Shown: one piece after another, positions 1 to 8,423 of the stretch
Position numbering within the stretch: the first letter of the stretch is position 1
Layout: each line of letters begins with the position of its first letter
From: Larkinella knui
GTDB lineage: Bacteria; Bacteroidota; Bacteroidia; Cytophagales; Spirosomataceae
Length of the DNA stretch: 64,000 nucleotides
Direction of reading: 5' to 3'
NCBI RefSeq assembly: GCF_003858645.1
Contig: NZ_RQJP01000005.1
Coordinates: forward strand, 248,001 to 312,000
Translations under genes and position numbers: made by a program
The notes under the pieces: model-generated
The model's database searches: none
What the model was told of the DNA's origin: nothing
Seen by the model: only the letters and a program-made list of their open reading frames with translations

Positions 1-1
1 T

Positions 2-787
2 CCCACCACCGGAATCTACAAATTTACGGCTAACGTCGACGATGGGATCCGGCTTTGGGTGAGCGGCAAAAAAGTTATCGATGTCTGGCGACTGAATGAT
101 AATCAGACGTTCAGGGGTGAGATTAGTCTGAAAGCGGGCCAGTATTACGACTTGCGGGTCGATTATTTCAATGATCCGTTGGGCGGAAGCATCAGCCTCT
201 TTTGGATACCGCCCAATCAAACCGGCCCCGGTCTTATTACCAGTGCGTTTTTGTTTAAAGCCGAGCCCCCGAAACCGGTGGTTGTGGCCAAACCGGTGGT
301 CGTGCCAAAACCAGCCCCGGTAAAACCCCAACTCCAACCGGTCGTGGTCCGTAAACCGCCGGTTGTTCAGAAGGTTCCGAAAGATACCGTGGTCGCCAAG
401 GTTGCGCCCCCCGCTAAAATACCCGACCGTTTTGAAGGCCTGAAAACCGGCGACAAACTGGTGCTGAATCAGGTTTTCTTCGAAAAAGGCGAATACCGTC
501 TCCTGCCGGAATCGTACGCGGAACTGGATAAACTGGTGCAGGCCATGACGAAGAACCCGGATCTGCGGATCGAAATAAGCGGGCACACCGATAACGTCGG
601 CGATCCGCGCCTGAATCTGGCCTTGTCCGAAAACCGGGCCAAAGTAATTGCGACGTATTTGATCCGAAATCGTATTGACGACCAGCGTATTGAAACCAAA
701 GGCTACGGTGGAACGAAGCCCGTTGCCGATAATACCGACGAAGCCGGCCGGGCGAAAAACCGCCGGGTTGAATTTATGGTAAAATGA
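2..787 (+). CDS. PA14-OmpA fusion protein, 5' end outside window
   Basis: The reading frame is open from base 2, so the gene starts upstream of the window. A GTG at 59 lies inside a recognisable domain and is not a credible start. The first ~70 visible residues are the end of a PA14 domain (TGIYKFTANVDDGIRLWVSG, then a W-rich strand). A Pro/Val/Lys-rich linker follows (repeats of KPVVV and KP), typical of a periplasm-spanning tether. The last ~110 residues form an OmpA-like peptidoglycan-binding domain, with a VFFEKGEYRLLPES strand, SGHTDNVG, LSENRAKVI and the terminal NRRVEFMVK. Expected role: an outer-membrane or periplasmic protein anchoring to peptidoglycan while PA14 binds a glycan. The ligand is unknown. 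A hairpin terminator follows the stop. Confidence 0.9.
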   Translation, partial: PTTGIYKFTANVDDGIRLWVSGKKVIDVWRLNDNQTFRGEISLKAGQYYDLRVDYFNDPLGGSISLFWIPPNQTGPGLITSAFLFKAEPPKPVVVAKPVVVPKPAPVKPQLQPVVVRKPPVVQKVPKDTVVAKVAPPAKIPDRFEGLKTGDKLVLNQVFFEKGEYRLLPESYAELDKLVQAMTKNPDLRIEISGHTDNVGDPRLNLALSENRAKVIATYLIRNRIDDQRIETKGYGGTKPVADNTDEAGRAKNRRVEFMVK

Positions 788-815
788 AGTTTCCCGGATA
801 AAGGGTGTTTTCTTC

Positions 816-865
816 TGTCCGCAAATGGCCGTAAAATCGTCCGTTTGCGGACATTTTATTTTATT
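816..865 (+). terminator. Hairpin terminator after the OmpA-domain gene, overlapping UAS palindromes
   Basis: TGTCCGCAAATGG at 816-828 pairs with CCGTTTGCGGACA at 841-853 (one G-T pair). A T-rich tail (TTTTATTTTATTT) follows. Both arms are also the twin activator-type palindromes described for the promoter of the 960 gene, so the element may serve both functions. Confidence 0.65.
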
Positions 866-924
866 TACTTTAGGTTAAGATATTGGTAGTTAGCTTGTTG
901 CTTATTCTGGTACATCATTTGGGA
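817..924 (+). promoter_or_regulatory. Sigma-54-like promoter with twin upstream palindromes, for the 960 operon
   Basis: A perfect GTCCG-TTTG-CGGAC palindrome lies at 839-852, with a degenerate copy GTCCG-CAAA-TGGCC at 817-830, 22 bp centre to centre. The promoter candidate is TGGTACATCATTTGGG, with GG at 909-910, N10, then GG at 921-922. The near palindrome centre lies 64 bp from the GG. A transcription start ~12 nt past the -12 element would give a ~27 nt leader before the ATG at 960. The same spacing recurs at five other units. The -12 GG in place of GC is atypical for sigma-54. Confidence 0.6.
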
Positions 925-959
925 GTAGGGATTGATGCGCACTTTCATTTCCTGAAACC

Positions 960-3308
960 ATGTTGAAAAGTTACCTCAAAATTGCCTGGCGGAGCCTGCT
1001 GAAAAACAAACTCTTCTCGTTTATCAATATTTTTGGTTTGGCCCTGGGCATGTCGTGCAGCCTGATGATTGGCCTTTGGGTCAGTGATGAGCTGAGCTAC
1101 GACCGGTTTTTGCCCCATCTCGATGACATCTTTTACGTACGGACCAATAGCACCGAAGGGGGAACCATTTATACCAGTAGCATTACACCGGGTCCGCTGG
1201 CTGAGGTGTTGAAACGCGATGTGCCGGAAGTCATGTACGCGGCCAAAGTGCAGTTTCCGGAGGAAAAGCTCCTGAAAGTGGGCGAGAAATCGGTGAAACA
1301 ACAGGGCTTTTTTGCAACGAAAGACTTCTTTCTGCTTTTCGACTATCCCGCCGTTGCCGGAAGTCCGCTGGTGGCGCATTCCAGACTCGACCAGATTATT
1401 ATTACCCGAAACGTAGCGGAGAAGTTTTTCGGCACGACCAATGTGCTCGGAAAACGCCTGCAATTTGATAACAAAACGTATTATACCGTTGGAGCCGTCC
1501 TCGAAGATTTGCCCGGCAACTCAAGCTTTCAGTTCGACTGGATCATCAATTACGATGTGCAGGAGGAGGATTGGAAAAAAACATGGGGGAACAACTCGTT
1601 TATGACCTTCGTCCGGCTGGATGCCAAGGCCGAACCGGCCAAAGCCGAGGCCCGTATGAAAGACATTTACCGGCGCAATACGAACTGGAAGGAAGTGCCG
1701 GTGCCGGTTCTTCAGCCCCTAAAAGATGTGCATTTATACGCTAAGTATGAGAACGGGAAGGCCGTTGGCGGCAAGATCGAATACGTGCGGATTTTTGCCC
1801 TGGTAGCCCTGTTTATTCTGCTCATTGCCTGCGTTAATTTCATGAACCTGGCCACGGCCCGTTCGGCCATGCGGGCGAAGGAAGTGGGTGTCCGGAAAGT
1901 GGTGGGAGCCTTGCGGTCTTCGTTGATCGGACAGTTTATGAGCGAATCGGTTTTGACGAGTTTGCTGGCGGTTTTTCTGGCCCTGGGCATCGTGAGCGTA
2001 GTTTTGCCAACTTTCAATGCTGTTTTTTTCAAACACCTCACGCTGAACCTGGCAGACCCGACCCTGTGGCTGTGCATCCTGATTCTGGTGTTGATCACCG
2101 GTTTTGTGTCGGGCAGCTACCCGGCTTTGTTTTTGTCGTCGCTGCAACCGATCCGCATTCTGAAAGGAACGCTGCGGTTTGGTTCCGGAGCGGTTTTATT
2201 CCGCCGAACGCTGGTAATTTTCCAGTTTACCCTGTCCATTTTTCTGATCATCGGCATGCTCGCGGTGGCGAACCAGATGGAGTATATCCGCACGAAAAAC
2301 CTGGGTCTTGACCGGCAAAACGTCCTGTATGTGCCGCTGGAAGGGGACACCTACAACAAGATGGAGGCTTTTAGGCAGGAACTGATTCGCACCCCGTCGA
2401 TTGCTTCGGCGTCGGTGACCATGAGTTTACCCGTCAATATTGAGGCCACCTCCGGCGATTTGACCTGGCCGGGTAAAAAACCGGATCAGAACTCCAACGC
2501 AGCGACCATGTCCGTGGGCTATGATTTTATCAAGACGATGAATATTAAACTCGTGGAGGGTCGGGATTTTTCGAGTGCCCGAAAGGCGGATTCGGCGTCG
2601 TACATCATCAATGAAGCGGCTGCTAAAATGATGGGTATGAAGAATCCGGTGGGCAAGCAGGTGGGTTTCTGGATGGGCAAAGGGCCAATTATCGGGTTGA
2701 TGAAAGATTTCCACCTGCAATCGCTACACAGTCCGATTACACCCCTGATTTTGACCCTGATTCCCGGCAATACGAGCTATTTGCTGGTGCGGACGGAGAA
2801 AGGGAAAACCACCGCAGCCATCGATGACCTGGAACGCATCTCGCGGGAATTCAATCCCAACTACCCGTTTGAGTATCATTTTCTGGATGATGCCTACGAG
2901 AAGTTGTACCGTGGTGAACAACAGGTCAATACGCTCATCAATTACTTCGGAACGCTGGCCATCCTGATTTCCTGTCTGGGTTTGTTCGCACTGGCGGCTT
3001 TCACGGCCGAGCAGCGGACGAAGGAAATTGGTGTTCGGAAAGTGCTGGGAGCCAGCGTTGGCGGTATTGTCACCCTGCTTTCAAAGGATTTTCTGAAACT
3101 GGTTTTCATCGCGCTGGTGCTGGCGTCTCCGCTGGCGTGGTGGGCGGTTTCGCAGTGGCTGGAAACGTTTCAATACCGGGCCAACCTGTCGTGGTGGCTA
3201 TTTGCAACGGCGGGGGCCATGGCGGTACTGGTTGCCTTTCTGACGGTGAGTTATCAGTCCATTAAAGCGGCCATGATGAATCCGGTGACCTCGCTGCGCT
3301 CGGAATAG
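960..3308 (+). CDS. ABC transporter permease, MacB/FtsX type (no prefix), array gene 1
   Basis: 782 residues with the layout shared by the whole array. There is an amphipathic N-terminal helix (MLKSYLKIAWRSLLKNK) and TM1 ~18-40, followed by a DELSYDRF motif. A periplasmic MacB_PCD-like domain spans ~55-275. FtsX domain 1 has three TMs (~280-400) with the cytoplasmic coupling loop RAKEVGVRKVVGA. TM5 is at ~420-445 and a second periplasmic domain at ~450-660. FtsX domain 2 carries EQRTKEIGVRKVLGAS and ends MMNPVTSLRSE. There is no Walker A, so an ATPase must act in trans. MacB-family pumps of this kind couple ATP hydrolysis to periplasmic conformational work; the substrate here is unknown. First gene of a four-permease unit directly behind a sigma-54-like promoter. 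Body class 'alpha' (LATARS, VVGA), like the genes at 11645, 17397 and 25563. Confidence 0.92.
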   Translation: MLKSYLKIAWRSLLKNKLFSFINIFGLALGMSCSLMIGLWVSDELSYDRFLPHLDDIFYVRTNSTEGGTIYTSSITPGPLAEVLKRDVPEVMYAAKVQFPEEKLLKVGEKSVKQQGFFATKDFFLLFDYPAVAGSPLVAHSRLDQIIITRNVAEKFFGTTNVLGKRLQFDNKTYYTVGAVLEDLPGNSSFQFDWIINYDVQEEDWKKTWGNNSFMTFVRLDAKAEPAKAEARMKDIYRRNTNWKEVPVPVLQPLKDVHLYAKYENGKAVGGKIEYVRIFALVALFILLIACVNFMNLATARSAMRAKEVGVRKVVGALRSSLIGQFMSESVLTSLLAVFLALGIVSVVLPTFNAVFFKHLTLNLADPTLWLCILILVLITGFVSGSYPALFLSSLQPIRILKGTLRFGSGAVLFRRTLVIFQFTLSIFLIIGMLAVANQMEYIRTKNLGLDRQNVLYVPLEGDTYNKMEAFRQELIRTPSIASASVTMSLPVNIEATSGDLTWPGKKPDQNSNAATMSVGYDFIKTMNIKLVEGRDFSSARKADSASYIINEAAAKMMGMKNPVGKQVGFWMGKGPIIGLMKDFHLQSLHSPITPLILTLIPGNTSYLLVRTEKGKTTAAIDDLERISREFNPNYPFEYHFLDDAYEKLYRGEQQVNTLINYFGTLAILISCLGLFALAAFTAEQRTKEIGVRKVLGASVGGIVTLLSKDFLKLVFIALVLASPLAWWAVSQWLETFQYRANLSWWLFATAGAMAVLVAFLTVSYQSIKAAMMNPVTSLRSE

Positions 3309-3317
3309 CTCGTTAAG

Positions 3318-3360
3318 AGTGATGAGTTAAGACGGGGTCGCCAACTGTTAACTCATCACT
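3318..3360. repeat. Intergenic hairpin, GTTAAGAGT family
   Basis: AGTGATGAGTTAA (3318-3330) is perfectly inverted at 3348-3360 with a 17-nt loop. Further CTCCTAACTC-type units follow to about 3400. It has no U-tract, so it is not a standard terminator. Confidence 0.7.
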
Positions 3361-3404
3361 CCTAACTCCTAATTCTTCACGCTTCATTCACAACTCAAAC
3401 AACA

Positions 3405-5822
3405 ATGCTAAGAAATTACCTCACGACTGCCCTTCGCGCTTTTCGGCGCAACTGGAATTATTCCGTGATCAACGTCGTCGGCCTGACGCTGAGCCTGGCG
3501 TGTTGTCTGCTGTTATTCATTGTGATTCGGTATGAGCTGAGTTTCGACCGGCACCACGCCAACGCCGACCGGACCTACCGGATGGTTCGGCATTTTACGA
3601 AACCGGAAGAAGGTTTTAATGTGGGCATACCGCTTCCGTTGCTGGCTGCATTGCGCAATGATTTCCCCGAATTGAAACACCAATTGACGTTCATCCATGA
3701 CATTCGCGGTCCGCTGATTGCCGCCGAAGATACCCGGACCAAAGGAACCATGCGCCGGTTTCAGGAAGCGAATGGGGTTGTTGCCTTCGCCGAGCCGGAA
3801 TACTTCCGTTTGTTCGATTACCAGTGGATCAGCGGGAATCCGGCCACGGCCTTGAATCGTCCGGGTACGGCAGTGCTGTCGGAGGAGCTGGCGCGCAAGT
3901 ATTTTGGAGACGCCGATCCGATGGGCAAAAAGCTGAAAATGAATAACAAACTGGATGTGCTGGTGTCGGGCGTGGTGCAAAACCCGCCGGTTACGAGCAG
4001 CATTCCGTTCAAAATGCTGGTGTCGTTTGCCTCCCTGAAGCAGTACGGTGCCAACACCAACTGGGACGACTGGAATTCCTCCTACACGGGGGCGCAACTT
4101 TACCTGATGTTACCTAAAAATACCACGGCGGAAGCGATGGAACGCAAACTGGTTCCTTTTCTTCATAAATACGTGAAAGGCGAAGACGCCAGGAACCAGC
4201 TTTACGAACTGGACCCGCTGACCGAAATTCATTACAGCACCGAATTGAGTAACTACAGCGAACGAACCATCAGCAAATCCATGATCTGGGCGATGGCGCT
4301 GATCGGGCTTTTTCTGCTGGTAACGGCTTGTGTGAACTTCGTCAATCTGGCGACGGCCCAGGCCATCCGTCGGTCGAAAGAAGTGGGCGTTCGGAAAGTG
4401 TTGGGCAGTTCGCGGACGCAACTGGTCCGGCAGTTTCTGGGCGAAACCGGTTTTCTGACCGGACTGGCCGTCGTGCTGGCGTTACTGATTGCTAACGTCT
4501 CCTTGTCTTCGGTGGCCGAATTACTCAATGTGAAGTTACCAACGACGCTGTTGAATGATCCGACGGTATTGGGTTTTGTGCTGCTATTGGCGGTATTCAC
4601 AACGGTTCTGGCGGGCTTCTATCCGGCTTTGGTTTTGTCTGGTTATCAGCCGGTTTTAGCCTTGAAAGGCAAGATTCGTGGGTCGGGCAGCGGGCAGTTG
4701 ACGCTCCGCCGGAGCCTGATTGTGCTTCAGTTTACGATTTCGCAGACGCTGATTATCGGTACCGTAATTGTATATAATCAGATGGATTATTTCCGGAATG
4801 CCGATCTGGGTTTTCGCAAAGATGCCATCGTGATGATTCCCATTCCGGAGAAAAAACCGGGTCAACTCGAATCGTTGCGGGCCAAACTGACGGGGCTGCC
4901 CGGCATTGGATCGATGAGTTTCGGAATTTCGTCGCCCTCGGCCCGCGGCAACTGGTGGACCGGTTTTCGCTACGAAAACCGCGAAAAAGAGGAAGATTAC
5001 AGCGTTGTCATGCGCCCTTCCGACACGTCCTACATCCACACCTACGGCCTGAAACTGATTGCCGGACGCATCAATCTGCCGGCGGACACGATGCGTGAAG
5101 CCGTTGTAAATGAGCGTTTTGTGGTCAAACTGGGTATGAGAAAACCGGATCAGATTCTGGGTAAACTGATCGAGGTAAACGGTCGGCGCATTCCGGTGGT
5201 CGGTGTGGTCAAAAACTTCAACACCTTTTCGCTGCATCAGGAAACCCAACCGTGTATTCTAACAACGCACCGTGACGCCTATGGAAATCTGGGTATTCAG
5301 ATTTCGGGTAATTCGACGCAGGTAAGCAAAACACTGGCGGCAGTCGAAGCGGCCTGGTCGGCGACCTTCCCGGACTTTCTGTTCAAATACGATTATCTGG
5401 ACAAGACCATCGCCAATTTCTACGCGGCCGAGGAACGCCTGTATACGCTGTTCCGGTTGCTGGCCGGTATCGCCATTTTTATCGGTTGTCTGGGTTTATA
5501 CGGCGTGGTAGCTTTCATGGCCGAGTCGCGGAAGAAGGAAGTGGGGATTCGGAAAGCCCTGGGCGCATCGATCTCCCACATTTTCGGGTTGTTCTCGTTC
5601 CAGTTCCTGAAACTGGTGCTGATCGCGCTCCTGATTGCCGCCCCGATTGCCTGGTATTTTACGGACAAGTGGCTTCAGGATTTCGCGTATAAAATTGCTA
5701 TTCAGTGGTGGATGTTCGCCCTGGCGGGTGTCATGGCGGGCACGATTGCCTTGGTAACCGTTAGCTTCCAGAGCATTCGGGCGGCTTTGATGAATCCGGT
5801 GAAGAGCCTGCGGTCGGAATGA
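3405..5822 (+). CDS. ABC transporter permease, MacB/FtsX type (no prefix), array gene 2
   Basis: 805 residues, starting 96 bp after gene 1 with only a hairpin repeat between, so probably in the same transcript. TM1 is followed by LSFDRHHANADRTYRM. The first FtsX domain begins near residue 295 with CVNFVNLATAQAIRRSKEVG and RKVLGSSRTQL. The second periplasmic domain carries an ARGNWW patch, and the second FtsX loop reads ESRKKEVGIRKALGAS. The C-terminus is MNPVKSLRSE. This is body class 'beta' (LATAQ, NADLGF), shared with 5964, 22833, 36407 and 47861, which differ in whether they have a prefix. Substrate unknown. Confidence 0.92.
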   Translation: MLRNYLTTALRAFRRNWNYSVINVVGLTLSLACCLLLFIVIRYELSFDRHHANADRTYRMVRHFTKPEEGFNVGIPLPLLAALRNDFPELKHQLTFIHDIRGPLIAAEDTRTKGTMRRFQEANGVVAFAEPEYFRLFDYQWISGNPATALNRPGTAVLSEELARKYFGDADPMGKKLKMNNKLDVLVSGVVQNPPVTSSIPFKMLVSFASLKQYGANTNWDDWNSSYTGAQLYLMLPKNTTAEAMERKLVPFLHKYVKGEDARNQLYELDPLTEIHYSTELSNYSERTISKSMIWAMALIGLFLLVTACVNFVNLATAQAIRRSKEVGVRKVLGSSRTQLVRQFLGETGFLTGLAVVLALLIANVSLSSVAELLNVKLPTTLLNDPTVLGFVLLLAVFTTVLAGFYPALVLSGYQPVLALKGKIRGSGSGQLTLRRSLIVLQFTISQTLIIGTVIVYNQMDYFRNADLGFRKDAIVMIPIPEKKPGQLESLRAKLTGLPGIGSMSFGISSPSARGNWWTGFRYENREKEEDYSVVMRPSDTSYIHTYGLKLIAGRINLPADTMREAVVNERFVVKLGMRKPDQILGKLIEVNGRRIPVVGVVKNFNTFSLHQETQPCILTTHRDAYGNLGIQISGNSTQVSKTLAAVEAAWSATFPDFLFKYDYLDKTIANFYAAEERLYTLFRLLAGIAIFIGCLGLYGVVAFMAESRKKEVGIRKALGASISHIFGLFSFQFLKLVLIALLIAAPIAWYFTDKWLQDFAYKIAIQWWMFALAGVMAGTIALVTVSFQSIRAALMNPVKSLRSE

Positions 5823-5826
5823 GATC

Positions 5827-5908
5827 GGAACACGGATTGAGCCGATGAAACGGATTAAAACTGATTTTTATCCGTGAAAATCCGCCCAATCGGTTCAATC
5901 CGCGTTCC
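5827..5908. repeat. Intergenic inverted repeat, CGGATTGA family, copy 1
   Basis: The 20-bp arms at 5827-5846 and 5889-5908 pair with two mismatches; the left arm begins GGAACACGGATTGAG. The interior contains further CGGATTAAAA/TTTATCCG units. Four relatives lie between genes of the PadR-1 operon. Confidence 0.75.
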
Positions 5909-5963
5909 CATCAATTCAGATCGGGTTGCAGGATTTCGGTAAACAAACAGACTCAAAAAGCAC

Positions 5964-8345
5964 ATGCTTCGCAATTACCTCAAAACCACCGGCCGTAGCC
6001 TGCTCCGTAACCGGAATTACGCCCTCATCAACCTCACCGGGCTGACGCTGGGGCTGGGTGTTGCCATCGTGTTGTTCTGGATCGTGCGGTTTGAATACAG
6101 CTTCGACCGGTATCACGCCAACGCCGACCGGCTCTACCGGCTGATTGCTGTCGACAAGTTCGGCGAGAAGGGAACCTCCGTTCCCCAGGGCGTGATCAAG
6201 GCACTTAACGAACAGGTTCCGGGAGTCGAAGTGGCGGCCAACGCCTACGGCTACGGTTCCAAGGGTTTGCGAGTGGGGCAAGCGATTTTCAACGTTAAAC
6301 ACCTCTTCTTTGCGCCACCTCGGTTTCTGGAAATGATCGATGTGGACTGGGTGAAAGGCTCCCCGCAGCAGTCGCTCAGTCAGCCCTATCAGGTGGTGCT
6401 GGACGAACCGACAGCCCGGCGGTTTTTTAACACCGATGATCCGCTGGGCAAAACCATCCGGTTTAACAACCAGATCGATCTGGTGGTGTCGGGCATCATC
6501 CGCAAAGCGCCCGTCAATTCGGAATTTCAGTTTCAGGTGCTGGCGTCCCGCGAGACGCTGAAACGGATCGAACACGAGTATACCAACGAAGAATACTGGG
6601 GTGGGGGCGATTCGATGCACCACGGCTACGTGGTTCTGAAACCGGGTGTTTCGCCCTCCGCCGTCGAAGCAACTCTGAAGCAACTGGCCCGCCAGCACCA
6701 GAAATACTCCGCCCTGACCGGGTTTGAACTTTTGCCGATTACCGAGGTTCACCGCAACACGGAAACTGACCCCGATCCGTTCAATTACGTCATTCCGCAG
6801 TGGATGCTCAACACGCTGGCCGCCATCGGTCTGTTTCTGGTGATCATTGCCTGCATCAATTTTGTCAATCTGGCCACGGTGCAGGCCGTTCAGCGAAGCC
6901 GCGAAATTGCCGTCCGTAAAGTGCTGGGCAGCAGCCGGAAGCAGCTGATGGTTCAGTTTTTTGGCGAAACGGCTTTTCTGGTTTTTGCCGCCATCGGCCT
7001 GGGCAGTTTGCTGGCTACGCAACTGATCCGGTATGCCGACCAGTTGCTCAACACGCAGGTTGCGCAGTCGACCGTCTGGGATGCCGGGGCTATCGGGTTT
7101 CTGCTGGTGTTGGGCATCGTCGTCACGTTTCTGGCGGGTCTGTATCCGGCGTTGGTGCTGTCCGGTTTTCAGCCGGTGAAGGTGTTGCGGGGGCGGTTTT
7201 ACATCCCCCGACCCCGGGGAGTTTCGCTGCGCTCCTCGTTGGTGGTGACGCAGTTTGTCATGGCCCAGGTGCTGGTCATCTGTACCTTGATCGGTAGCAA
7301 GCAAATCCGGTATTTTTACGAAACCGACCTGGGTTTCGATAAGAAAGCGATTGTAACGGTGACGATGCCGGACAAAGGCAACGGCGTTTTGCGGGAGCGA
7401 TTCCGGCAGCAGTTGCTCCAGCATCCGGAGGTGAAGGATGTGGCTTTTGCGCTGACCACCCCGTCGAGCAACCACAACTGGTGGTGGCGATCCGTGCATC
7501 ACCGCAACCTGCCCAATGGCGAATACCAGTTCCGCGTTCAATACGTCGATACGAATTACTTCCACTTTTTTAAAATACCGCTCATCGCCGGTCGGTCGTG
7601 GACCCGGGCGGATACGAATACCGTCGCGGTGATCAACGAAAAAGCCGCCCGGGATTTGGGGTATCCGAATCCCGAAAAAGCCGTTGGTGAACAAATCAAC
7701 CTGGATGGAAATCAGCCGTTTACGGTCATGGGCGTCGTCAAAGACTACCATTCGCAAAGCCTGCGGTCGAGTATTGTGCCGCACGTTTTCCTGTATGCCG
7801 ACTGGAATTTTCAGCAGGCCAGTATCCGGATCGACGCCAGGCAGCAGCCCAAAGCGTTGCAACACATTGAACAACATTGGAAAGCGCTTTTTCCGAACTA
7901 TTATTTTGAAGCCAACTTTCTGGATCAGGACATTCGGGCTTTCTACGACGACGAACGCAAACTGACCAACTTCCTCACGCTCTTTGCCGCCGTCGGCATC
8001 CTGATTGGCAGTCTGGGTTTGTTCGGATTGGTGTCGTTCGTCGTCACGCAGAGGACGAAAGAAATCGGCGTTCGGAAGGTGTTGGGAGCGACTGTCGCCA
8101 GCATCGTTTCGCTGTTGTCCCTAGATTTCCTGAAACTGGTTCTGGTTGCTTTTGCCATTGCCGCGCCGATTGGCTGGTACGCCATGAGCCGGTTTTTAGA
8201 GGAATACACGTACAAAATTGCCATTGAATGGTGGGTGTTTGCCCTGGCGGGTGGTCTGGCCGGATTGATCGCCCTGCTGACGGTTTCGTTCCAGTCGGTC
8301 AAAGCCGCACTAACAAACCCGGTAACCTCACTGCGTTCGGAATAA
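5964..8345 (+). CDS. ABC transporter permease, MacB/FtsX type (no prefix), array gene 3
   Basis: 793 residues, 141 bp after gene 2, with a hairpin repeat in the gap. TM1 is followed by FEYSFDRYHANADRLYRL. FtsX 1 begins near residue 285 (CINFVNLATVQAVQRSREIAVRKVLGSS). The second periplasmic domain has a Trp/His-rich patch (NHNWWWRSVHH), matching ARGNWW of gene 2. FtsX 2 has TQRTKEIGVRKVLGAT. It ends LTNPVTSLRSE. Class beta; genes 2 and 3 look like an old tandem duplication. A long antisense frame across it (5916-7877) is a codon-bias shadow. Confidence 0.92.
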   Translation: MLRNYLKTTGRSLLRNRNYALINLTGLTLGLGVAIVLFWIVRFEYSFDRYHANADRLYRLIAVDKFGEKGTSVPQGVIKALNEQVPGVEVAANAYGYGSKGLRVGQAIFNVKHLFFAPPRFLEMIDVDWVKGSPQQSLSQPYQVVLDEPTARRFFNTDDPLGKTIRFNNQIDLVVSGIIRKAPVNSEFQFQVLASRETLKRIEHEYTNEEYWGGGDSMHHGYVVLKPGVSPSAVEATLKQLARQHQKYSALTGFELLPITEVHRNTETDPDPFNYVIPQWMLNTLAAIGLFLVIIACINFVNLATVQAVQRSREIAVRKVLGSSRKQLMVQFFGETAFLVFAAIGLGSLLATQLIRYADQLLNTQVAQSTVWDAGAIGFLLVLGIVVTFLAGLYPALVLSGFQPVKVLRGRFYIPRPRGVSLRSSLVVTQFVMAQVLVICTLIGSKQIRYFYETDLGFDKKAIVTVTMPDKGNGVLRERFRQQLLQHPEVKDVAFALTTPSSNHNWWWRSVHHRNLPNGEYQFRVQYVDTNYFHFFKIPLIAGRSWTRADTNTVAVINEKAARDLGYPNPEKAVGEQINLDGNQPFTVMGVVKDYHSQSLRSSIVPHVFLYADWNFQQASIRIDARQQPKALQHIEQHWKALFPNYYFEANFLDQDIRAFYDDERKLTNFLTLFAAVGILIGSLGLFGLVSFVVTQRTKEIGVRKVLGATVASIVSLLSLDFLKLVLVAFAIAAPIGWYAMSRFLEEYTYKIAIEWWVFALAGGLAGLIALLTVSFQSVKAALTNPVTSLRSE

Positions 8346-8393
8346 AGAGTTAAGAGTTAAAAATCACCATTCCTGTTTTTAACTCTTAACTCT
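8346..8393. repeat. Intergenic hairpin, GTTAAGAGT family
   Basis: Perfect 18-bp arms at 8346-8363 and 8376-8393 (AGAGTTAAGAGTTAAAAA and its complement) with a 12-nt loop. Another CTCATAACTCTTAACT unit follows, just before the next start codon. Confidence 0.8.
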
Positions 8394-8423
8394 TCATTTT
8401 CAGCTCATAACTCTTAACTAAAA

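Noticed and set aside
5916-7877. Very long (653-codon) frame on the - strand opposite array gene 3
   Set aside because: It is antisense to a clear permease and low in hydrophobic pattern, with His/Gln/Arg-rich composition typical of shadow frames. No domain is visible.
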